A stretch of 64,000 nt of DNA, from NCBI RefSeq assembly GCF_003014475.1, contig NZ_PYGJ01000005.1, positions 62,001-126,000 on the forward strand. Reading direction: 5' to 3'. The position numbers and the translations under genes are program-made. This DNA comes from Shimia abyssi (GTDB taxonomy: Bacteria; Pseudomonadota; Alphaproteobacteria; Rhodobacterales; Rhodobacteraceae). Positions 35,401-44,177 of this stretch are shown here, one piece after another. The notes under the pieces are model-generated. The model ran no database searches. It was not told where the DNA came from and worked only from the letters and a program-made list of their open reading frames with translations. Every line of letters starts with the position of its first letter. Within the stretch, counting starts at the first letter, position 1.

Positions 35401-35701
35401 CGCCACGAACCCGGATTGGCTCGCTGGAATGATGCGTCATGGGTTCCGCGGCGGCGCAGAAATTGCCGCAACCCTTGAACATATGGCTGCCTTTGCAAAC
35501 CTTGCCGGGGCAGTGCCACCGCATCTCTTTGATGCCTACCATGACGCCACGCTGGGCGACGACACTGTAATTGCGTTTCTTGACCGCGAGAACCCCGAAG
35601 CACTTGCCGCCATGCGTGACCGGTTCGCCGCCCTGCACAGCGCGGGCCTCTGGATTACACGGCGCAACTCAATCCTTGCCAATCTGGAGCGCTCAGCATG
35701 A
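32417..35701 (+). CDS. cobN: Aerobic cobaltochelatase subunit CobN
   Basis: 1094 residues. It is the large subunit of the ATP-dependent CobN-CobS-CobT complex, which inserts cobalt into hydrogenobyrinate a,c-diamide. Landmarks include HIGAHGTLEWLPGKSVALS, GNLYTTDP-like RNLYTTDP, and the C-terminal HMDNTNPENPRARALSEEIARV. It is shorter than the Pseudomonas denitrificans enzyme but typical of the Rhodobacterales. cobS and cobT are not in this window. The stop overlaps the cobG ATG (ATGA). Confidence 0.95.
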   Translation: MHVVFRESHGLEETETPMDLGQSPADLVVLSFSDSDLGAFAAGWHRANGDLPSLRLANLTALKHPLSVDTYVEQTLVGAKAILIRLIGGISYWSYGIQQVMALAQEKGIALAVLPADGRPDTRLDEVSTLPVSTLHRLTHLCDTGGAVAAQAALAQLALAAGLYARPVPGSKALPDTGAWTPETGFLKDIPARDAAKPLIAVTFYRAYVSAADTAPIEAIFTEFRARGFEVIGLFAPSLKQPAAAAWLAETLREMAPAAIVNATSFSGKGEAGTSPLDATDAPVFQIALSTARRKDWAEAERGLSPADLAMHVVLPEVDGRLFAGVSSFKEPGKKDPLLEYSRFGHRAHDERISAIADKVENWVSLSQKPNADKHIACILSTYPGKDWNMAHAVGLDALASTDAILEDLEADGFAIDTHGDLSDALITQSLSWPVNTYRAELAKLPVVLQNELAETWGAPETDPTVINGEFTFKAVQRGNALIALQPERGQDTKRDEEYHDVTRTPRHSYVAFYLWLRSVHNIDALLHIGAHGTLEWLPGKSVALSAECWPEVLIGATPVIYPFIVNDPGEAAQAKRRIGALTLGHVPPPLKPSATPDRFAQLESLLDEFSNADGLDPRRRDRLQQDIRGEAEALGLEAELGLDDATCLAEAITRIDTFVCDIKESQFGDGLHIFGRPPVTESSFDTAASVSQESKALRRALTGKRIEAGPSGSPYRGRHDVLPTGRNLYTTDPRSVPTRAAYAQGVKLAEELVRRHLQDEGDYPRNLIVDLWGSATMRTAGEEFAMALHLLGAKPVWDAGSERVSGVEILPITLLDRPRIDVTLRVSGLFRDVFPTLSGLFGQAIRALSNRDEAADWNPFAGRVTAPRVYGPAPGSYGLGIGQNIDDYSDEGRAAAGMAWLNASSWALEGDKPVQDRDGIAERVANADSFVHLQDMPETDILLATDYATHEAGFAAAQAVTGGNAALYHMDNTNPENPRARALSEEIARVVHARATNPDWLAGMMRHGFRGGAEIAATLEHMAAFANLAGAVPPHLFDAYHDATLGDDTVIAFLDRENPEALAAMRDRFAALHSAGLWITRRNSILANLERSA

Positions 35702-36843
35702 GCCGACCAGCGGCCAAAGGCTGGTGCCCCGGTGCCTATCGACCGATGATGTCGGGCGACGGTTTGGTGGTGCGCGTGCGCCCCCTATTGGCGCGCCTAA
35801 CCCGCGATCAGGTTTTGGGTCTTTGCAAGGCCGCACAGGAATTTGGCTCTGGTGTGCTAGATCTCACCAGCCGCTCCAACCTGCAAATCCGCGGCGTAAC
35901 GGAAGCGAATCACGAAGCCCTACTGCAGCGTCTTTTCGATCTCGATCTTCTACCAGATGATCCCATCTTGGAAAGCCGCCGCAACATCCTGATTGCCCCC
36001 TTCTGGAAAGACGGCGACGAGACACATAGCCTTGCCAGCGAATTGACCCGCCGCCTTGGAGAACTGCCGGGCTTGCCTGCCAAGGTCGGCTATGCCGTCG
36101 ACACTGGCCCCACCCCGCAGTTTCAAAAGAACTCCGCTGATTTCCGTTTTGAGCGCGGCGAGAACACCCTGATCCTGCGCGCCGATGGATCTGATCTGGG
36201 GTGTCCCGTCACCCCCGAATCCGCCGTCGACGCGCTTATCGGAATGGCGCATTGGTTTGCCGACACAAGAGGCACGGAGCACCGCCGCATGGCCGTCCAT
36301 CTGGCCCAAACCGATTTGCCCGCCGAATGGCGCACAACCGCACCGCTCAACGCGGCCTCGCCCCTCGCCCCCGGCGCAACCGACAATGGCGACATTTATG
36401 GCGCCGCCTTTGGCAAAATCGACGCCACCGCATTGGCCGGCCTGATCAACGATACCGGCGCACAAGCCCTTCGCGTAACACCGTGGCGGCTGATCCTGCT
36501 CGAAGGCACCTCCTTTTTCGCTGATGATACTTCCGATTTCATCACCTGTGCCGACGACCCGCTGCTCAATATCGACGCCTGCCCCGGCGCACCTCTATGT
36601 ACGTCGGCCACAGTCGAAACTCGCGCCCTTGCGCGCACCCTCGCCCCGCTCAGCCGCCGCCCGCTGCACATCAGCGGCTGTTCCAAAGGCTGCGCCCGCC
36701 CGCGCCGCTGTGAAACCACTCTGGTGGGTCGCAACGGGCGCTTTGATCTTGTCCGCAACGGCCTGCCATGGGATGAGCCCCTCATACCCAGCCTGACGCC
36801 GGAAACACTTGCTCAGCGCATCGGAGAATGTGATGCCTTATGA
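35698..36843 (+). CDS. cobG: Precorrin-3B synthase CobG
   Basis: 381 residues, sulfite/nitrite-reductase fold. Ligands of the [4Fe-4S] cluster are seen as CPGAPLC (Cx5C) and CSKGC (Cx3C) in the C-terminal half; SRSNLQIRG is the ferredoxin-like repeat. CobG uses O2 to make precorrin-3B, marking this as the aerobic pathway. Some Rhodobacterales use CobZ instead; CobG is present here. The start overlaps the cobN stop and its end overlaps cobH. Confidence 0.93.
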   Translation: MSRPAAKGWCPGAYRPMMSGDGLVVRVRPLLARLTRDQVLGLCKAAQEFGSGVLDLTSRSNLQIRGVTEANHEALLQRLFDLDLLPDDPILESRRNILIAPFWKDGDETHSLASELTRRLGELPGLPAKVGYAVDTGPTPQFQKNSADFRFERGENTLILRADGSDLGCPVTPESAVDALIGMAHWFADTRGTEHRRMAVHLAQTDLPAEWRTTAPLNAASPLAPGATDNGDIYGAAFGKIDATALAGLINDTGAQALRVTPWRLILLEGTSFFADDTSDFITCADDPLLNIDACPGAPLCTSATVETRALARTLAPLSRRPLHISGCSKGCARPRRCETTLVGRNGRFDLVRNGLPWDEPLIPSLTPETLAQRIGECDAL

Positions 36844-37462
36844 ATACGAACAGAATGGCCAAGCCATTTACGACGAAAGTTTTGCCACCATTCGCCGCGA
36901 GGCGGATCTGGTGGGATTCGATGCAGACGAAGAACAAGTTGTGGTGCGCATGATCCACGCAGCCGGAATGGTGGGCTTGGAAAAACACGTGCGCTTCACG
37001 CCCGGCATGGTCGCCGCCGCCCGCACTGCTCTGGAAAACGGTGCACCAGTGTTTTGCGACGCGCGCATGGTGTCCGAAGGCGTCACCCGCCCGCGCCTAC
37101 CCGCCGATAACGAGGTGATTTGCACTTTGCACGCGCCCGGCATTCAAGAATTGGCAAAAGAAATGGGCAACACCCGTTCCGCCGCCGCGTTGGAACATTG
37201 GCGCGACCGTTTGGAAGGCGCAATCGTGGCCATTGGCAACGCACCCACCGCTCTCTTTCACCTGCTCAACATGCTCGAAGACTCAACCTGCCCGCGACCA
37301 GCCGCGATCATTGGCTGCCCGGTCGGTTTTGTCGGCGCGCGCGAAAGCAAAGACGCGCTTTGGGCTGACCAGCCTGTGCCATGCATGATCGTCGAAGGGC
37401 GCCTTGGCGGCTCTGCCATGACCGTTGCGGCCATCAACGCCATCGCGAGCCGCAAAGAATGA
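36833..37462 (+). CDS. cobH: Precorrin-8X methylmutase CobH
   Basis: 209 residues, normal length. The catalytic His is in VVVRMIHAAGMVGLEKH (about residue 41-45), and later signatures are FCDARMVSEGV and AIIGCPVGFVGARESKDAL. It moves the C11 methyl to C12, giving hydrogenobyrinate. The ATG at 36833 lies inside the cobG tail (11-base overlap), and its TGA overlaps the cobI ATG. Confidence 0.95.
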   Translation: MPYEYEQNGQAIYDESFATIRREADLVGFDADEEQVVVRMIHAAGMVGLEKHVRFTPGMVAAARTALENGAPVFCDARMVSEGVTRPRLPADNEVICTLHAPGIQELAKEMGNTRSAAALEHWRDRLEGAIVAIGNAPTALFHLLNMLEDSTCPRPAAIIGCPVGFVGARESKDALWADQPVPCMIVEGRLGGSAMTVAAINAIASRKE

Positions 37463-38190
37463 GCAAGACCGGCACCATATATGGCGTCGGCCTTGGCCCT
37501 GGCGATCCGGATTTGATGAGCGTTCGCGCCCACCGCCTGCTCGGCTCCACACCGCATGTCGCTTTCTTTCGCAAGGCAGGACGCAAAGGCCAGGCCCGCC
37601 AGATCGTCGAAGGTCTGTTGCCAGAAAACGTGATTGAGTTCCCGATGGAATACCCGGTCACAACCGAAATTCCCCTGCATGATCCGCGCTACAACGAGGC
37701 GCTCTCGACCTTTTACGCGGACGTCACACAACACCTGATCGGGCTGGCGCAGTCCGGTCAGGACGTGGTCGTCCTCTGCGAGGGCGATCCGTTCTTCTAC
37801 GGCTCGTTCATGCATCTCTATGCCCGCTTGCGCGACATCGTCCCGGTCGAGGTTGTGCCCGCCATCACCGGCATGTCCGGCGCCTGGACCGCCACCGAAG
37901 CCCCCATCACATGGGGCGACGATGTACTAACCGTGCTGATGGCCACCCTGCCCGAGGACAAGTTAATCGACCATATCAGCCGCACGGATGCGCTGGTGAT
38001 CATGAAAATCGGCAGCAACTTTGACAAGGTCAAATCTGCGCTCAAGGCCGGTGGCAAATTCGATGACGCATGGATTGTGCAATATGCCACGATGGCCAAG
38101 CAGACTGTGACCAAACTCTCGGAAATGACAGATCCAGGCACGCCCTATTTCTCGATCATCGTGGTGCATGGACAGGGGCGACGACCATGA
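37459..38190 (+). CDS. cobI: Precorrin-2 C20-methyltransferase CobI
   Basis: 243 residues of the tetrapyrrole methylase family: GVGLGPGDPDLMSVRA (8-23), CEGDPFFYGSFMHLY and the SAM-side VVPAITGMSGAW. It makes precorrin-3A. The ATG at 37459 overlaps the cobH stop (ATGA); upstream in-frame readings lie inside cobH. Its own TGA overlaps the cobJ ATG. Confidence 0.95.
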   Translation: MSKTGTIYGVGLGPGDPDLMSVRAHRLLGSTPHVAFFRKAGRKGQARQIVEGLLPENVIEFPMEYPVTTEIPLHDPRYNEALSTFYADVTQHLIGLAQSGQDVVVLCEGDPFFYGSFMHLYARLRDIVPVEVVPAITGMSGAWTATEAPITWGDDVLTVLMATLPEDKLIDHISRTDALVIMKIGSNFDKVKSALKAGGKFDDAWIVQYATMAKQTVTKLSEMTDPGTPYFSIIVVHGQGRRP

Positions 38191-38939
38191 ACGGCTCTCT
38201 TGTCATTGCCGGACTTGGCCCCGGAAACGACGCCCTGATCACACCCGAAGTGCATGCCGCACTTGAACGCGCCACTGACATTGTCGGCTATATCCCATAT
38301 GTCGAGCGCGTTGCGGCCCGCCCCGGCCTCACCTTGCACCCCTCTGACAATCGCGTCGAAATCGATCGTTCGCGCCACGCGCTGGAAATGGCCAGCGAGG
38401 GCAAGCACGTCGTGGTTGTCTCATCCGGTGACCCCGGAGTTTTTGCAATGGCTTCAGCGGTGTTTGAGGCGGTCGAGAACGGTGACGCGCATTGGAGAGA
38501 CCTTGATATCCACGTCTTACCCGGTATCACCGCCATGCTCGCGGCTTCCGCAGCCTGCGGCGCGCCTTTGGGACATGATTTTTGTGCGATCAATCTCAGC
38601 GACAACCTGAAACCATGGGTGCTGATCGAAAAACGCCTGCGCCTGGCCGCAGAGGCGGATTTTGCGATGGCTTTTTATAACCCACGGTCCAAATCGCGCC
38701 CTCAAGGGTTTGTTAAAGCATTGGAAACGCTGAAAAATACCTGTGGTGATGCACGCCCAATGATCTTTGCCCGCAACGTCACGCGCCCTGATCAAACCAT
38801 TCGCATTGTGCCGTTGAACGATACCACGCCAGATATGGCCGACATGCGCACCGTGGTTTTGCTCGGCTCATCACAAACCCGCATCATCACCCGCAACGGC
38901 GCGCCTTTCGTCTACACGCCGCGCTCTGTTTTGACATGA
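38187..38939 (+). CDS. cobJ: Precorrin-3B C17-methyltransferase CobJ
   Basis: 250 residues: AGLGPGNDALITPEV (8-22), SSGDPGVFAMA, VLPGITAMLAASA and AFYNPRSKSR, typical of CobJ, which contracts the ring. The ATG overlaps the cobI TGA. The last 28 bases overlap the end of the oppositely oriented cobK. Confidence 0.95.
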   Translation: MNGSLVIAGLGPGNDALITPEVHAALERATDIVGYIPYVERVAARPGLTLHPSDNRVEIDRSRHALEMASEGKHVVVVSSGDPGVFAMASAVFEAVENGDAHWRDLDIHVLPGITAMLAASAACGAPLGHDFCAINLSDNLKPWVLIEKRLRLAAEADFAMAFYNPRSKSRPQGFVKALETLKNTCGDARPMIFARNVTRPDQTIRIVPLNDTTPDMADMRTVVLLGSSQTRIITRNGAPFVYTPRSVLT

Positions 38940-39667
38940 GCAAGCCAGTCCAACACCCCCTCAACACTCGCTACCTCGGTGCGTGGTGGCAGTGTTGGAC
39001 GGTCAATCATGATCACCGGCAAGCCCAACGCACGCGCCGCATGCAACTTGGCCTCTGCGCCCACACCTCCGGCATTTTTGCAAAGCACCACATCAACACT
39101 GTGTTCGCGAAACAGGGCCATATCGCCGGCAACATCGAAGGGTCCGCGCGCGACCACAACGTTGTGGTTGGGAAGGTCGATGGGCGCAGCTGGCGTGTCT
39201 ACAAGACGCAGAACATAGTGATGCTGGGGTTGTGCGGCAAAAGCTGGGACATTGAGTTTACCCAGCGCCAGCATCACGCGCCGCGCCGCCCCATTCAACG
39301 CTGCCACAGCTCCCTCAATATCGGCGACATGGTGCCAGTCATCGCCTCTCTGCGTCTGCCATGCAGGGCGGGTCAGCGCAAGCAGCGGCACACCCGCCTG
39401 CACGCAGGCATGATGCGCGTTCCAACTCATCTGAGCGGCAAACGGATGCGTGGCGTCGACCACATGGGTCACATTCTGAGCGTTCAAATAGTCAACCAGT
39501 CCCGCAACACCGCCAAAGCCGCCAACACGCTGCGGGATCGGCTGAATTCTTGGCGAGGACACACGACCAGCATAGGAAAACACGGCGCGCAAACCATGGT
39601 CCGCCGCGACCTTCGCCAGCGCGCTGGCCTCGGTTGTGCCGCCCAGAATAAGGAGGTTGGGATCCAT
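38912..39667 (-). CDS. cobK: Precorrin-6A reductase CobK (antisense within the operon)
   Basis: 251 residues: LLILGGTTEASALAK (5-19), THVVDATHPFAAQMS and LCKNAGGVGAEAKL, the CobK/CbiJ reductase. It is the only gene of the set on the opposite strand. Its ATG (39667-39665) and the cobL ATG (39666-39668) overlap in one CATG, and its tail overlaps cobJ by 28 bases, so no spare DNA surrounds it. CGGAG about seven bases upstream of its ATG lies within the cobL coding region. It therefore needs a promoter inside cobL. Confidence 0.94.
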   Translation of the reverse strand: MDPNLLILGGTTEASALAKVAADHGLRAVFSYAGRVSSPRIQPIPQRVGGFGGVAGLVDYLNAQNVTHVVDATHPFAAQMSWNAHHACVQAGVPLLALTRPAWQTQRGDDWHHVADIEGAVAALNGAARRVMLALGKLNVPAFAAQPQHHYVLRLVDTPAAPIDLPNHNVVVARGPFDVAGDMALFREHSVDVVLCKNAGGVGAEAKLHAARALGLPVIMIDRPTLPPRTEVASVEGVLDWLAHVKTERGV

Positions 39668-40865
39668 GGTTGACACTCCGTGGCTGACCATCGTTGGCTT
39701 GGGCGAAGATGGACCGGATGGCCTGTCGCCTGCAAGCTGCAAAGCACTTAAAAACGCCGAGATCATTATGGGAGCGGCACGTCACCTGTCGCTGCTACCT
39801 GACCTGACCGGACGACTCATCCCTTGGCCGGTTCCCTTTGCAGATGGCATCCCTCAGCTCCTGAGCCATCGCGGCACACCAACTGTTGCGCTCGCTTCAG
39901 GTGATCCGTTCTGGCACGGCGCGGGAACGTCTCTGTCCAAACACCTGTCGCCGGATGAATACGTGGCTATCCCTGCCCCTTCAACCATGTCACTCGCCGC
40001 CGCTGCCCTTGGCTGGCCGTTGGAAAAAACTCTCACATTTGGTCTGCACGCGGCCTCCTTCGCGACCCTGCGCCCACACTTGCACCCCGGCCAAAACCTG
40101 CTGGCCACTCTGCGTGATGGCACTGCGTTCTCCGATCTGGCCACCTATCTGACAGACCTCGGCTTTGGAGCCTCCACCCTTCATGTGCTCGAGGCATTGG
40201 GCGGCCCACGACAGCGAATCCGCACTACAACCGCAAGCACGCTGAACGACACTGACATCCAACACCCTGTCTCTGTCGGCATCGAAGTCGCCGGTGATGG
40301 CCACACTATCCCACTCGCCACAGGCCGCCCCGACACCCTGTTCGAGAATGACGGCCAAATCACCAAACGCCCCGTACGCGCCCTGACCCTATCCGCCCTC
40401 GCCCCACGCCCCGGCGAACACCTTTGGGACATCGGCGGTGGTTCAGGTTCGATCGCCATTGAATGGCTCTGGTCGCACCCCAGCACCCAAGCCACCGTTA
40501 TCGAGATCGACCCAACCCGCACCGAACGCATCGCCAGCAACGCCGCAAATCTCGGCGTGCACCGACTAGCGGTCGTTACCGGCTCCGCTCCAGACGCGCT
40601 AAAAAACCTGACACCACCAGACGCCGTCTTCATCGGTGGTGGCATCAATCGGGACATGCTCACCACGGTCTGGGCTGCACTTCCTGCCGGCGCGCGCCTT
40701 GTGGCAAACGCTGTCACGCTCGAGGCCGAAACGCTTCTTATGAACTGGCACGCCGACAAAGGTGGCGATCTCATGCGCATCGACATCGCTTTGTCCAATC
40801 CACTGGGGCGAAAACGGGGCTGGAAACACAGCTACCCCATCGTGCAATGGAGCGTTTCCAAATGA
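39666..40865 (+). CDS. cobL: Precorrin-6Y C5,15-methyltransferase (decarboxylating) CobL
   Basis: 399 residues, fusion of CbiE-like (1-200; VGLGEDGPDGL, ASGDPFWHG) and CbiT-like (215-399; LWDIGGGSGSIAIEW, VFIGGGI) methyltransferases. It methylates C5 and C15 and decarboxylates. AAGGAGG eight bases before the ATG at 39666 lies within the cobK coding region on the other strand. The stop overlaps the cobE ATG (ATGA). Confidence 0.95.
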   Translation: MVDTPWLTIVGLGEDGPDGLSPASCKALKNAEIIMGAARHLSLLPDLTGRLIPWPVPFADGIPQLLSHRGTPTVALASGDPFWHGAGTSLSKHLSPDEYVAIPAPSTMSLAAAALGWPLEKTLTFGLHAASFATLRPHLHPGQNLLATLRDGTAFSDLATYLTDLGFGASTLHVLEALGGPRQRIRTTTASTLNDTDIQHPVSVGIEVAGDGHTIPLATGRPDTLFENDGQITKRPVRALTLSALAPRPGEHLWDIGGGSGSIAIEWLWSHPSTQATVIEIDPTRTERIASNAANLGVHRLAVVTGSAPDALKNLTPPDAVFIGGGINRDMLTTVWAALPAGARLVANAVTLEAETLLMNWHADKGGDLMRIDIALSNPLGRKRGWKHSYPIVQWSVSK

Positions 40866-41227
40866 TCGTCGCCGGTATCGGTTTTCGTCAGAGCGCCACG
40901 CTCCAATCTCTCCAGCACGCGCTGAATGCAACCGGCCACTCCGCGCCTGACGCGATTGCGACCCCATCTGATAAGGCAGACGCACCCGCACTCCTTGCCC
41001 TCTCCAAAACGCTCGGCGCTCCCATCCTGCCGATCACCGCCCCAACCATGCAGGCCGCCTCCACCCTAACGCACTCGGCAAAAGTTTTAGAAAAACGCGG
41101 CACCGGCAGCGTCGCCGAGGCCTGCGCATTGGCCGCGCTTTCCCACAATGCGACCCTGCTGACACCACGCCACATCTCGCTGGATCGCCTTGCGACCTGC
41201 GCCATCGCCAAGGGAGACCCCCGTTGA
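40862..41227 (+). CDS. cobE: Cobalamin biosynthesis protein CobE
   Basis: 121 residues, the CbiG C-terminal-like fold: [16 protein letters not shown] (2-17), then [13 protein letters not shown]. CobE binds corrin intermediates and is thought to hold hydrogenobyrinic acid; its exact role is unsettled. The ATG overlaps the cobL stop. Its TGA overlaps the unusual TTG start of cobM. Confidence 0.88.
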   Translation: MIVAGIGFRQSATLQSLQHALNATGHSAPDAIATPSDKADAPALLALSKTLGAPILPITAPTMQAASTLTHSAKVLEKRGTGSVAEACALAALSHNATLLTPRHISLDRLATCAIAKGDPR

Positions 41228-42018
41228 CCGTCCATTTCATTGGTGCCGGACCGGGCGCCGCCGACCTCATCACCTTGCGCGGACGCGACCTGATCGCCTC
41301 ATGCCCCGTCTGCCTTTATGCAGGCTCCCTTGTTCCGGATGAAATCCTCTCGCATTGCCCGAAAGACGCGCAAATCATCAACACCGCTCCGCTTGATCTG
41401 GACGCGATCACAACCCACTGCAAAACCGCCCATGACGCAGGTCAGGACGTTGCCCGCCTGCATTCCGGGGACCTCTCCGTCTGGTCCGCTATGGGTGAGC
41501 AAATCCGCCGTCTGCGCGCGCTCAATATCCCCGTCTCGGTCACACCCGGCGTGCCCAGCTTTGCTGCTGCCGCCGCAGCGTTGCAAACCGAACTCACTCT
41601 TCCGGGCCTTGCCCAGTCGGTGATCCTCACCCGCACGCCAGGTCGCGCCTCCTCCATGCCGACAGGCGAAACCCTGACCAATTTCGCTGCGACAGGCGCC
41701 ACGTTGGCCATCCACCTCTCCATAGGCAACCTTGATCACGTCATTTCCGACCTCACCCCGGCCTATGGCGCCGATTGCCCGGTCGCAGTTGTCTACCGCG
41801 CCAGTTGGCCAGACCAGCAGATCATCCGCACGTCTCTGAGATCACTCAAATCAGACGTCACCGAAAACATCACCCGCACTGCCCTCATTCTTGTCGGCCC
41901 GGCACTGGCTGGCGACGGCTTTGACGAAAGTTGCCTCTACGCCACCGAGTATGACCGCCGCTACCGCCCTCAAACAGCAAACAGCCAATGGTCAGGCTGG
42001 CAACACGGCGACGATTGA
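41224..42018 (+). CDS. cobM: Precorrin-4 C11-methyltransferase CobM (TTG start)
   Basis: 264 residues: [16 protein letters not shown] (5-20), [15 protein letters not shown] and [15 protein letters not shown]. Makes precorrin-5. The only start that preserves the N-terminal strand is TTG at 41224, overlapping the cobE stop as TTGA, in the same pattern as the ATGA overlaps elsewhere. The first internal ATG would remove the SAM loop. Rare start codons usually lower initiation, here offset by coupling. Confidence 0.93.
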   Translation: MTVHFIGAGPGAADLITLRGRDLIASCPVCLYAGSLVPDEILSHCPKDAQIINTAPLDLDAITTHCKTAHDAGQDVARLHSGDLSVWSAMGEQIRRLRALNIPVSVTPGVPSFAAAAAALQTELTLPGLAQSVILTRTPGRASSMPTGETLTNFAATGATLAIHLSIGNLDHVISDLTPAYGADCPVAVVYRASWPDQQIIRTSLRSLKSDVTENITRTALILVGPALAGDGFDESCLYATEYDRRYRPQTANSQWSGWQHGDD

Positions 42019-42058
42019 CCTAAAACGCCCCAACCTTTCCTTTCGCGCAAAATATCCC

Positions 42059-42095
42059 GGGGGTGCGGGGGCTGGCCCCCGCTGGCTCCACCCCC
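42059..42095 (+). repeat. GC-rich nested palindrome between cobM and cobB
   Basis: An inner GCGGGGGC (42065-42072) / GCCCCCGC (42075-42082) and an outer GGGGGT (42059-42064) / ACCCCC (42090-42095) make a strong stem, preceded by AAAATATCCC. This resembles an intergenic hairpin that I recall being dispersed in Roseobacter genomes, so it may be a REP-like element. It sits in the only gap over 100 bases inside the rightward cob operon and may cause partial termination or processing. Confidence 0.5.
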
Positions 42096-42123
42096 AAACA
42101 CCTTAGATCTCGGATCACATCAC

Positions 42124-43440
42124 ATGACCCTTCCTCCCGGCCTCCTGATCTCCGCACCGTCCTCCGGCACTGGTAAAACCACCGTGATGCTTGGCCTTTT
42201 GCGCGCTCTTGCTGAGGACGGGCTAACCGTACAACCGTTCAAGTCCGGCCCTGACTATATTGACCCTGCCTTCCACCGCGTCGCAGCACACCGCCCGTCG
42301 TTCAATATCGACACCTGGGCCATGCACGACGCGTTGGTCTCAGGCATTTCCGATCAGGCGCAAGGTGCAGATATCGTCGTTGCCGAAGGCTCCATGGGCC
42401 TGTTCGACGGTGTTGCAACACGTGGTGAAAGCGGCTTTGGCTCCTCGGCAGAAACCGCACTGCGCATGGGCTGGCCTGTTGTGCTGGTGATCGACGTAGG
42501 CGGTCAGGCGCAATCGGCCGCCGCCACCGCGCTTGGTTTCAAAGCCTATAACCCCGACCTGCCTTTTGCGGGTGTTATCCTCAACCGCTGCGCCTCGCCA
42601 CGTCACGAACGCCTCGCCCGCCTTGGTATGGACCATGCGGGCGTCAAGGTGCTGGGTGTACTGCCCCGCCGGGGTGATCTTGCGCTACCAGAACGCCACC
42701 TCGGCCTGATCCAGGCTGTTGAACACTCCGACCTCGAACAGGCGATCCAAGGCTACGCCACCTTCCTGCGTGACCATGTCGACCTTGAGGCGATCAAATC
42801 CGCCGCCCTTGCTGGCACGCCTCACTCAACTCCCGGCGCTCTGCCCAAACCGCCCGCGCAACGTATTGCGCTGGCTCAGGATGCGGCCTTTTCCTTCACC
42901 TACCCCCACGTTTTGACGGGTTGGCGCAATGCGGGCGCGGAAATTCTGTCCTTCTCGCCCCTCGCCGACGAAGCCCCTGCCACCGACGCCGATCTCGTCT
43001 GGCTCCCCGGCGGCTATCCTGAACTGCACGCAGGCACCCTTGCCGCCAATGCCACATACCTCTCCGGCTTGCGTAAACACGCTGAAACCAAGCCCGTGCA
43101 CGGTGAATGCGGCGGCTACATGGCCTTAGGCACCGCATTGATCGACAAGGAAGGCACCCGCCACCAGATGGCTGGGCTGCTTGGCCTTGTCACCTCATAC
43201 GAAAAACGCAAATTCCACCTTGGTTACCGACAAGCCAGCCTGCACGCCCCAATGCCCGGCTTTGGGGCTGGTGCGCGCCTGCGTGGGCACGAATTCCACT
43301 ATTCCACCATCCTCGAAGAGCCCGACGCGCCATTGGCCCAAGTGGGCGACGCCGACGGCAACCCTGTACCCGAAACCGGTTCTTTACGCGGTAATACGAC
43401 CGGCACCTTCTTCCACCTGATCGCAGAGGCCAGCAAATGA
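42124..43440 (+). CDS. cobB: Cobyrinic (hydrogenobyrinic) acid a,c-diamide synthase CobB
   Basis: 438 residues. The ATP domain has SAPSSGTGKTT (10-20) and PFKSGPDYIDPAFH. The glutaminase domain has the catalytic Cys in VHGECGGYMALG and the C-terminal GHEFHYS. It amidates side chains a and c before cobalt insertion in the aerobic route. It follows a GC hairpin and starts a further coupled group, since its TGA overlaps the cobA ATG. Confidence 0.95.
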   Translation: MTLPPGLLISAPSSGTGKTTVMLGLLRALAEDGLTVQPFKSGPDYIDPAFHRVAAHRPSFNIDTWAMHDALVSGISDQAQGADIVVAEGSMGLFDGVATRGESGFGSSAETALRMGWPVVLVIDVGGQAQSAAATALGFKAYNPDLPFAGVILNRCASPRHERLARLGMDHAGVKVLGVLPRRGDLALPERHLGLIQAVEHSDLEQAIQGYATFLRDHVDLEAIKSAALAGTPHSTPGALPKPPAQRIALAQDAAFSFTYPHVLTGWRNAGAEILSFSPLADEAPATDADLVWLPGGYPELHAGTLAANATYLSGLRKHAETKPVHGECGGYMALGTALIDKEGTRHQMAGLLGLVTSYEKRKFHLGYRQASLHAPMPGFGAGARLRGHEFHYSTILEEPDAPLAQVGDADGNPVPETGSLRGNTTGTFFHLIAEASK

Positions 43441-44156
43441 GCGGATTTGTCAGCTTTGTCGGCTCTGGTCCCGGCGACCCGGAACTGCTCACGCTCAAGG
43501 CCGTGGACCGTCTGAAAAAGGCCGACGCCATCCTGTTTGATGATCTCTCGTCCGGTCCGATCCTCGAACATGCCAGCGCAGAGGCCGATCTGGTCGGCGT
43601 CGGCAAACGCGCGGGTCGACCATCGCCAAAACAAAACCACGTCAGCCAGCTGCTCGTGGACTATGCCCAATCCGGCGTACATGTCGTGCGTCTGAAATCC
43701 GGCGATAGCGGCATATTTGGACGGCTCGAAGAAGAAACCGACGCGCTCAAGGCAGCCGGGATCGATTATGAGATCATTCCCGGTGTCACCTCGGCCTGCG
43801 CCGCTGCCGCCGCCGCTGGCATCCCACTAACCCGCCGCCTTGTGGCGCGACGGGTTCAGTTTGTTACCGGTCACGACGTGGCTGGTGCTTTGCCCGGCGA
43901 TCTGCATCTGCAATCACTGACCGATCCCGGCGCGACAACCGTGCTCTTCATGCCCAAACGCACCTTTCCGGCCTTGGCCGAGAAACTTTTTGCCTCGGGT
44001 CTGCGGCGCGACTGTCCGGCCCTCTTGGCGGAAAACGTCAGCCACGCCGACCAGACCCTGCAGCGCACCACCATGTCCGACCTCGCCAAACAGCTCTCAT
44101 CCGAGATCTCCGGCACGCCCGGCCTCATCCTTTTTGGCGACCTCGCCGAAAGCTGA
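43437..44156 (+). CDS. cobA: Uroporphyrinogen-III C-methyltransferase CobA
   Basis: 239 residues: VGSGPGDPELLTLKA (8-22), DDLSSGPIL, LKSGDSGIFGRLEEE and PGVTSACAAAAAAGIPLT. It commits uroporphyrinogen III to the corrin (and siroheme) branch as precorrin-2. It is a stand-alone SUMT without the CysG N-terminal part. Placed near the end of the operon although it acts first. Confidence 0.94.
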   Translation: MSGFVSFVGSGPGDPELLTLKAVDRLKKADAILFDDLSSGPILEHASAEADLVGVGKRAGRPSPKQNHVSQLLVDYAQSGVHVVRLKSGDSGIFGRLEEETDALKAAGIDYEIIPGVTSACAAAAAAGIPLTRRLVARRVQFVTGHDVAGALPGDLHLQSLTDPGATTVLFMPKRTFPALAEKLFASGLRRDCPALLAENVSHADQTLQRTTMSDLAKQLSSEISGTPGLILFGDLAES

Positions 44157-44177
44157 CCTTTCAAGACGGACGCCCCT

